Source: Trissonchulus latispiculum (taxonomy: Eukaryota > Nematoda > Enoplea > Enoplida > Ironidae). From it: a stretch of 64,000 nucleotides of DNA. A program made the position numbers and the translations under genes. Of the stretch, positions 56,199 through 64,000 are shown piece by piece. Position 1 is the stretch's first letter, and each line of letters begins with the position of its first letter. The stretch spans positions 62,001 to 126,000 of the forward strand of contig JASAND010008357.1 in the NCBI GenBank assembly GCA_030248195.1, read 5' to 3'. A model generated the notes under the pieces. It did no database searches, was not told where the DNA came from, and saw nothing but the letters and a program-made list of their open reading frames with translations.

Positions 56199-56724
56199 CT
56201 GTACTCAATACTGCTACCTTAAGCGCTTCTGTCATTGCATTAGCTTTGTGGAGCTATTAAATATGGTGAAAACTGCTTATATGCGTGCAGAAACATGAAA
56301 AAGTGCATCTTTTTCCGGAAAAAACCAACCCTACCTTGATACCCTCACGAGAAGGCCAAACCCCCCATACCCGACCTTGACTACCCCCCCCCCAAGGAGA
56401 GCTTAAAAAGCTAGCCCCCCTCCCCCTACAATGAGGTCCAAACAAAAGAAGAAATGCAAAATTTTTGCAGAAATGTTTGTAATTTTTCAAAACTTTCCTG
56501 ACAAAAAATTGAAAAAATTAGATTGAAATAGACAAAACGCAATAAGACTAGCTTAGCTTTTGATAAAATTTATGTCAAAAAAAGGCCCATTTTTAGCTGA
56601 AAAAATTTGGGTACAGTTATTGGTGAAAATTTCCTAGTTTAGAGACGACCTTAACCAGATTTGGACTTTTTAACTGGGGTATATATACCCATGGTTCTCA
56701 CCTAGCCCTCATGAAAAAACTTAC

Positions 56725-56811
56725 TTTGTATATATATACTTGTACTTTTTCCATCTCTATTGCTGCTGCAGCAATCTGATGGGCTCCGGATCCATAAACC
56801 AACTTGTCCAA
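56725..56811 (-). CDS. Candidate upstream exon of the transposon protein
   Basis: 87 nt between TTTATAG and a consensus GTAAGT donor: LDKLVYGSGAHQIAAAAIEM then EKVQVYIYK. Open with ordinary protein composition, inside the 8-kb element on the same strand as the main frame. Function unknown. Confidence 0.35.
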
Positions 56812-57039
56812 CTATAAACCTCCACAATCTCATAATAAAAAAGTTGCAGCAAAAATCCGAAAATGTGAGTTTCGGTTTCCCCCATGGCTATAGATTATAC
56901 GTTATACGTATGCAAAAGCAAAATTCTCAAAATTAATCCTTGAGTAATGCTTTAATGTTAGACAAATATTAATAACTAGACAAGGAAAATGCAATCATAT
57001 GATTCTTTTTGATGACATTTCATAATATATATAGTAGAA

Positions 57040-57330
57040 AATAATTAGAAAAAATTAGATTTCTTTTCTAATTTTTTAATTTCAAAACAATCAGAAAATA
57101 ATTAGAAAAAAATTTGAACAGTTTTCTAATTGTTTTCTAGTTTGGAAAACAATTGGAAAAAATAAAGAAAACAATTAGAAAACAATACAGATTTTATTTT
57201 CTAATTGTTTTCTAATTTAGAAAACAATTTGAAAAGAATTAGAAAACAACTAGAAAAAATTTGTCAACTGTAGAAAATAATTAGAAAAAAATTAGAAAAC
57301 ATTTAATATTTTCTAATTGTTTTCTAGAAA
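57040..57330. repeat. Repeated AGAAAACAATTAGAAAA motif cluster
   Basis: About ten copies of GAAAA(C/T)AATTAGAAAA and its complement TTTTCTAATTGTTTTCT alternate over ~290 bp, so the region can fold on itself many ways. Lies just inside the right terminal repeat of the 8-kb element. Confidence 0.7.
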
Positions 57331-58319
57331 TGGGCGTCGTGTGACGGGTTGCCCAAAATAAAAGTTAGGGGGAGCCTCCCCTACTCCTAATCTCCGTTAC
57401 ACCTATGGTCTGGTCTCCCCCATCCCAGTCTCCTACACCCATAGGTGTAACGGGAATTTGGGTTGGGGTCCCCCTCCACCGGAATTTTGGCCCCCCCCTT
57501 TTCAGACCCCCCCCCAACCTAACCCAAAAAAATTGTCAACAAAATTTTTATGTCAAAAATTGCATTTTCAGCAATTGCTAATGCCAAAAAACATTCAACT
57601 ATGAAGTAATTTTGACATTTGACAGGGGTTGTAAACTCGAAAACTTGATTGCCAACATGTTTCTGAGTCCAGAATAAGGTCAATATTGAGTCTAGAAGTC
57701 CACAAAACCGTTATGAACGTGTATTTCTCGCGATAATAAACTCGTTAAGCCAAAAACTTGGACTTTTTGAAAAATTGTGCAAAATTTGCCCTAAAAATGC
57801 CCAATTTTTGGCCAACTTTGACTACCCCCCCCCCCCCAGTTGGGGGGAGGGGCGGGGGCACTCAAACATTTTGGGCGAGGGGGGTTGTAAAAATGGCTGG
57901 GGGATTACCCCCCCCCACAATTACACCTATGCCTACACCTATGCTCCCCCGACCTTCAATGTACATTATTAAGCCATTAGCTAGCTATCTTTGATTAAAT
58001 GTGACCATTAATGAGTATTGTTAGTAATGTGATCCCAATAATATCAGTTGCAATTAAAATGCTGCTAGTAATTAGTTGTTTCGTGTTGGCTCAATCTCAT
58101 TCATGAACAATCTTTCTTTTGACGAACTTTGGAAGCGTGGCTCAATCAAGGGAGAGAAAATGTTCACTTGGCTCCCCCATAAAAATAAGGGTTTCCACAT
58201 TAATTGAGAGGTGGCTCAATTAAATTAAAGGTTGGCTCAATCATTTCATCGCCTAAATTAGCTGGCTCAATTGTTCGCAGCACTGGCTCAATCACCGGGA
58301 GTGCCAGGTGTACACACGT

Positions 58320-58334
58320 ACATTCGTGTAATCT
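58320..58334 (-). pseudogene. 5' end of the exon interrupted by the 8-kb element
   Basis: On the minus strand GCTTTTAG precedes ATTACACGAATGT, which continues, once the 9-bp target duplication is counted once, into the frame at 50336 (Tyr/Thr-Thr-Asn-Val). The split exon is the direct record of the insertion. Confidence 0.5.
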
Positions 58335-58593
58335 AAAAGCGAACAAGCAGAGTGTACAAGTTTACTTCACAGAAAAAAGCACGTATGCTGTGCGAAAGGT
58401 TTAATTTAAGATTTATTATATTTTCAGAGTTGCAAACAGGTCACAGGGGCAAAGTTTGACCTAGTCGCCCGATCAAAGATAAGTGTCCCGGTTCCAGCAC
58501 TGTTGCAAAATATTAAAATTATAACAAAATTCAACATTTTGAACAATTCGCACAGCAAACATGCAGACTTGTCATGGATTGTAGACAAGTAGC
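58335..58593. other. Remnant of the Harbinger-like element right of the insertion
   Basis: AT-rich intron-like DNA upstream (minus strand) of the split exon. No further exon recognised. It ends at ~58594, where the duplicated segment starts within a CACCAACCCCCC microhomology. Confidence 0.4.
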
Positions 58594-60096
58594 AACACCA
58601 ACCCCCCCCCCACCTTACACCTATGCTTCCTGGGCCCTGGTGAAACGATTTTCGATACGATATGCCCACACCCCCATCTTTATGTTACATTTAACCATAA
58701 AGCCAACCAAAACAAAAATTGAAATGAAAAATTACGTATTTAAAATCAAATTTTAAATTCAGTGTTAAATGGGTTAAGGCAGCAACTGATAGAATGCGTT
58801 GTCGGAAACAACATTAGAAAAATTAAACTCGCAGAAATTAAATGTTAGCACCTCCAGCGGATAGCATCCTCTGCTTCAGCCAATCTCAAGTTTTAGGCTC
58901 AAGACTGGCGTTTTCAGGTGGGGGACCGTCTATTATATTCCAACTAAGCTACCGCTGTGAACTTAGCGCTCTACACATTTATTATTTTATCATTACATAG
59001 ATCAGCTTTCGTCATTATTCCACACAGTTTTCGACTCATTACCATTACAGTCGATATTTCTCCTTTCCATAGTATGCTTTACGGCAAAGGGGGGCGGGCG
59101 ACTAAACTTTTGCCCCAACTTTCTTGGGTCAGCTTCATTTTTTGCATGAATATACACCATGCGCGTGGTCAAAAAATACTTGGTTGTTGGTTCTTAGCTG
59201 GCTCTCAGTAGGTCGTCAGCCTTTCGAGACAGGTTCGACCCCCCCCCTTTTCCTGACATCCACTATAAATACTAAAAAATTTCTCTTTGCAGTTTGGTTC
59301 AATGAAAACAATAAGAGAAGACATATTGACTATTAATATGCGCATAGCATTCGCTTTGCTGTAACCCTAACGGTTAGAGAGCAATACTTAAAGAATTGTC
59401 GAAAATTTTAAGCCGAGGCGGAATCAAAAAATTCAAATCTGGTGCGACCCTGGAAGCTGAAATTTGGTGTGAACATACACCCCATAGGTCTACAAAATTA
59501 TGCCAAATTTAAAGGAATTTTGAACGGACATTTTAGTTTTATTCCACTTGAAATATGAAAATATGTCAAGTTTGGTCAAGTTCAAAAAGTATTTCAAGGT
59601 GGTCTAGCTTGACAACGCTACACGTGGTTTCATTCAAAAGTTGCAGATGGCTGCATATATGTCAAATTTACATTTACCATTCCCATCGCGTAAGGCAAAG
59701 TAAAAACTAATCGATGCTTTTGTTTGAGTTGTTCATTATTTATGAAATACGCTGTGCAAGTTATTAAAATCATGATATATGCGCATTAATGAAGTGATTA
59801 ATGCAAAGTGCTTGCAAATTTACTTTCTAAAAATGCTTTTACCAAACTTTCTCAAATTTTGAATGTTTTTATTAAGGGACGCAGTTTTTTTTCAGCTTTT
59901 AATTAAAACTTAAATTTTGTGAAATATTGATTTTCAAAGTGTTTGAACTCATAAAAATACTAAATGCATTTCTAAATACCAAAGTTATCTAACTGAAAAA
60001 GTGTACCTGCATTAATTTTATTTATACCGCTGTGCAAAATCTGAGCTACTTTTATGCAGCCGTTAATGAATGACAGCATTTTATGAATTTCAACTA
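58594..60096. repeat. Third copy of the 1.9-kb family (3' 1.5 kb only)
   Basis: Near-identical to 37840-39312 (offset ~20,779). Begins within the CACCAACCCCCC run shared with copy B. Confidence 0.92.
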
Positions 60097-60918
60097 GACC
60101 AGTTGTGTAAAGGCGCAAGCCCAGCACTAATTCTTCATTTTCGACACATTGCTAGTATGTAGCACCAACTACTATGGCTGAAACTTTGAAAGAGATTGGT
60201 TGAGAGAAGCAGGAGAACTGTTCCCGGTAATGGAAGCGCCCCCTTAAAGGTGATAGTACCACTAGAGCTATTTTCTACGTAACATTGGTATGGATTAAGC
60301 AATCTCTAGAAAAATTAAGGTGAATCAAGTTTGGATAACATGCTATTGTTGCACAAAATGTTGGTGTCAGAGTGTATAATTGCGCATGCACAAAAATCTA
60401 ATTTGTTCTTCAAATGACCAATTTGACTCCACTATCTGAAATATCACAAAACGAGCTTTAAAACGATGTGCATGACTGTTCTGTAGGTGGTTTCTATCAT
60501 AACTTGCCATTAAGTATCCATCATCATAACTTAAGGTGCTGGTATCCTTTTGTGCAGTGCTTTTGTGGTGATTTTTCGACACGCTATAACTTTCGCAGTT
60601 TTGGGAGTTGGAAAGAGCTTTATACATCATTTTAAAGCTTATAATCTGTACAATCACATGAGCTTACGAAACTAGCAAAATGTAGAAAAACATAGCAAAA
60701 ATTTTTTGATATGCTGACAGCTGACCTGCTGAATATTGACCAAAACTTTTTGAACATCGATTTCTCAAAGCTGTAGAATTGGTCAAAATTTTTTCTTATG
60801 CCACAATATGAAGGACATGTGGACCGAGGGACATTTTTTTGGATTTGGCTCAACAAGTCTCAATACTCCAGAAAATCTGGCAAATGTGCGATGACACGAA
60901 ATTTCGCAACTTTGTATT
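60097..60918. other. 0.8-kb segment present here but missing from the 39.3-kb copy
   Basis: Lies between two segments that are contiguous at 39312/39313. From 60531 it is the left half of a TTAA element whose right half exists in both copies, so a deletion in the other copy explains the difference better than an insertion here. Confidence 0.75.
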
Positions 60919-61546
60919 CAGTTTTCTCGCAACTGGAGAAGTTTTAGCTCAAACCGAGAAAAATGTCCCTCCGCAATAGTGCGAATTTCTATTGTGTCAA
61001 AAACTCACGCGAATCCATTGGGTAGTTTTTGAGAAATCTATGTTCAAAACAAAATAATCGCAGTTTTGCTAAAATGGTTTTTCGGCAAATTCTCAAGCTT
61101 AATACAACGAACACCAGCGAATAGGCATTGATAAAATGCGCAATTGGATGATGTATCGATTGAATAGAAATAAGCCAAAATTGTATGTAAGATTTGGCAG
61201 TAATTTTGAAAAACCTATTTCCTCGAAAATGGCCGTTTTTTGACCAAAAAAGTCGTTTTTGGCTTATACGGACTTAACCACTAGAGCTAGCTCAAAGGTT
61301 GTAAAAGCAAAAATGTTCATTTTGGTGCCCTCTTTCCAGCCATAACAACTAATATGGCGTATCGACTGCGTACTAAAAGAATAATGGCAAAAACCAAAAC
61401 TTTCTTATCTTTACACCTAAAAATCCGCGACTGGTCCCAGAATGTTAAAGAGAACGAAAATAATATATTTGGAAAGTTTCATCCACTTTCATAAAGAATT
61501 GAAGCCTGTAGGGTCGAATTTACACAAAGCGATACCAGCACCTTAA
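60531..61546. mobile_element. Complete TTAA-bounded element, 1 kb
   Basis: Ends TTAAGGTGCTGGTATCC and GCGATACCAGCACCTTAA. Best-preserved member of the family seen at 3337-4331 and 45550-46477. No protein. Confidence 0.75.
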
Positions 61547-64000
61547 AGTTCATGCTCTTTCACGTTGACCGTTCTCACACGCAATGTAAACTAAGAACAG
61601 TTTATCCGAAAATTAAGTCTATTGGGTTTTAAAGATTATCATTGTGTTTATGCTTGTGTCTACATTACATTACTTACATTTACCTATGTGTATTATTTAA
61701 CCAAAAGAACTATGCAGCTGCTTGAAAGCATTGTAAATTCTCAAAACGAAAGCAATCAATGGAAGAAAACTACATTTTATGATAGTACCCTACGGCAACG
61801 GGATGCCTCGAGCATGGCCGAGTAATGGTCTCTATAACACCTTCAAACCTACAGTCTTTTAAAGTTTGATTTTACCGCTTGCGTAACTGAAGAAAGGATG
61901 GATTGCTTGATTTCTGCCGAAATGGTAAGTACTCACGATAGGGAAAAGCTAGAAAAACGTTTTTAAAAGCAAAAGTGTAGAGTACAACGACGTCTTTCGA
62001 ATGATTATTGTGACAAGTGGTATGTAGCTGCTACCCAAGTGTCAGAGATTGGGAAAAACTCAAATACTGCTCTGAACGGAAATGTCGAAATTGGATGCGG
62101 ATTGCTAGATGCTTGATAGAACACTAAAAAGTTTATAATTTATAAAAAGTTTCGGCATATTTCGTCTTGATTTTGATCGTCAACCAACAATACGTACCCA
62201 GAAGGAATGATTACCCGTCCCAAAGGATATATGAACACCACCAATCACACCAGTCGCACCCAAAAGGTTAGGTACAATTGCTGTTTGCTTGCATTTGTAA
62301 TAGAATTAGTAAACTCCAATGTTAAACATTGGTTGAAATTGACAAAATGTTAGTTGCCAAAGAAGAATTCTTGTGCTATTGAAATATGAAGATCAGTGAT
62401 TATTAAAATCCTTGCCCAGTGTTAAATGTCCAAGCTATAATCGCGTTATTTAATTGCCCGCTGCCAAGCCAGAGTTGTCGAGTACTCGAAATCACTTACA
62501 ATTCACTAATAAGGATGAAGGTTTGGACTTAGTTAAAAGAAAATAATTCTAATCCAATTAATAAATTTAGGTCTAATTAACACCTGATAGGCTTAACTAA
62601 CGCACAACGTGTTGGTAGGATTATCTCTCGAAGCGAGAGAAAAGGGTATACCAAAATCCCTTATACTCGGAGTTGTCACTCCTCACGAAGCTTACAGGCA
62701 ATAATCTAATGAATCCCAAGTTGGAATAATTAATTGGCACGTTATTGTAACGTAAAATAGAATCTCCTGCACCCTTTTCACCACCGTCATTGGCAATTCC
62801 AGTGCTATCAGGAAGTTATGAATCAGAAAATATATATCAGAACTATAACTTTACGAAACAAAATTAATTGTGAAATTGTCCATAAATGATGTTTTATACT
62901 GAAAATGACAATTATTTGAAGATGGTTCAATTCTAGGTATTAAGTAGCTAAGTACGTACTTAAATAACATTAATTAGTGTTAATTAGTAATGATTTAGGT
63001 AATATTTAGTGAAATTTTGTAATTTTGGTCGGTAACATGACGTGGGCTTATATGAAAGAGAATTTGATGCTGATTTCAAAAATCCAAACCCGACTTTCTA
63101 ATTCCCAGAAATAAGAAAGTTATAAGAAAAAATGTTTTTATAAGATTACTTTTTATTTTGTAATCTTATCACTCCAAAAAGGAGTGTTCTAAAGTTGGTG
63201 TTTTTTCCTTACCTTTGACCTAAGTTAAACTTTTCTTTATCTATTGTTTGGGAGGTTGTCTACCTCCCAGACTACACACTAACCAGGTGTGTTGTTGTTG
63301 TTCTTTCTTCCCTAAAATGTACTAGAAAATTGTCCTCGCTTGAACTTTTGGCCAGGACTAAGGCCAGCAAAGAGGAGAGGAAATTTAACATGTATTTGCC
63401 CAAAATAAGAAGGGGGCCGTTCTCCTTCTTTATTAATAAAATCACAATAAAAAGTAGATAGGTAGATGTAGTTAAGTAGGCAGTATGGCATAAAATAATT
63501 GTTAATTCATAGAAAACTACATAACTTGAGTAATATTTCAAGAAAGTTGCTCAATTTTGCAAAAGTACTCCTTTGGTTACATTTATGTGTTTCGCATAAG
63601 AAAGTTTCGCAAAGTTTCGCTGAGTTTCAGCACCCAAAATTTATCAAAAATGGGTCAGTTAGGGGGCAATAATTTCAAAATCTCATTAATCTCTACCCCA
63701 AACGGCCAGCTGGCTCAACCAGCCGCTGCAGGCCCTGTGTAAAAGGTGGGAAGCTTCTAGAAATTCTAGAACTTTCTAGAAGCTTTGACTTAAAATAAAA
63801 GAGAAATTCCGCCTCCAGTTCGCTAATGACCTGTCACCGAGCTGTCAGCAAAACTGTCTGCTCGGTCCCCAAAAATATTCATTTAATCAGTGTTCGCTTG
63901 AGTGCAACCGAGAGCGGTTGCTTTTCCCTTCCCCGGTGCGTCTCCAGTGCCATTGTCATGGCATGGGGAAATTTTTACGCACCTCCCCTGGTTAGGCTAA
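60919..64000. repeat. Second copy of the 3.1-kb segment, running off the window
   Basis: Matches 39313-42395 with few differences and continues to the last base, so the duplication extends further right. Confidence 0.92.
63750..63801 (+). promoter_or_regulatory. Second copy of heat-shock-element cluster and TATA-like box
   Basis: Identical in the GAA/TTC cluster and the TTAAAATAAAAG box to 42145-42196; part of the duplicated segment that runs off the window end. Confidence 0.6.

Larger units (their letters stand above)
50337..58319. mobile_element. 8-kb DNA transposon with ~0.86-kb terminal inverted repeats and 9-bp target duplication
   Basis: Arms 50337-51191 and 57440-58319 are nearly identical reverse complements (ends ACGTGTGTACACCTGG and complement). 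ACATTCGTG is duplicated exactly at 50328-50336 and 58320-58328. Long TIRs with a 9-bp duplication suggest Mutator-like (MULE) or a KDZ-type superfamily; I cannot decide. ATTGAGCCA is iterated six times within the first 240 bp of each arm. The interior carries the protein at 51870-53417 plus candidate upstream exons on the minus strand. Confidence 0.9.

Noticed and set aside
37840..64000. A giant LTR retrotransposon with the 3.1-4.6-kb direct repeats as LTRs
   Set aside because: No gag, integrase or reverse transcriptase between them, no TG...CA boundaries found, and the interior is made of unrelated DNA transposons.

Overview
This window is nuclear DNA from a multicellular animal, most likely an invertebrate. 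It holds one 18-exon gene with GT-AG introns and large intergenic blocks of nested DNA transposons, with no prokaryotic gene organisation. The gene product aligns along its whole length with animal PDZD8 but is divergent and longer. I cannot fix the phylum from sequence alone.

Layout. 1-7.9 kb is AT-rich repeat DNA downstream of the gene: a tRNA-like fragment, a TTAA-bounded element pair at 3.3-5.0 kb and a long foldback element at 5.67-6.34 kb. 7.9-28.9 kb is PDZD8 on the minus strand. All 18 exons join in frame to 1,459 codons plus stop and encode, in order, an N-terminal membrane anchor, an SMP lipid-transfer domain, a C2-like region, a PDZ domain, a long acidic/serine-rich linker, a second C2-like region, a C1 zinc finger, a helical/coiled-coil segment and a polyglutamine-bearing tail. 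Its introns host a nested foldback element, hAT-like MITEs, tRNA-like sequences and two copies of a minisatellite-bearing element that end 50-55 bp inside an intron. 29-35.6 kb holds a 5'-truncated LINE tail, hAT-like MITEs and a 149-bp minisatellite array. 35.6-43.2 kb contains a 1.9-kb direct duplication followed by TTAA elements and a block with a heat-shock-element cluster and TATA-like box. About 4.6 kb of this block is duplicated at 58.6-64 kb.

44.7-58.6 kb is a set of nested elements. A decayed PIF/Harbinger-like element is interrupted twice. The first insertion is a 4.6-kb hAT-like element with an 8-bp target duplication; reading across it restores the transposase frame. The second is an 8-kb element with ~0.86-kb terminal inverted repeats and a 9-bp target duplication, inserted in an exon on the minus strand. 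That 8-kb element carries a protein that joins a transposase-like C-terminus, a RING/PHD-like zinc finger and a region resembling a ubiquitin-specific (C19) protease. It is the most interesting object in the window.

The only host gene recognised is PDZD8, an ER membrane lipid-transfer/tether protein. Everything else that codes is transposon-derived and mostly broken.
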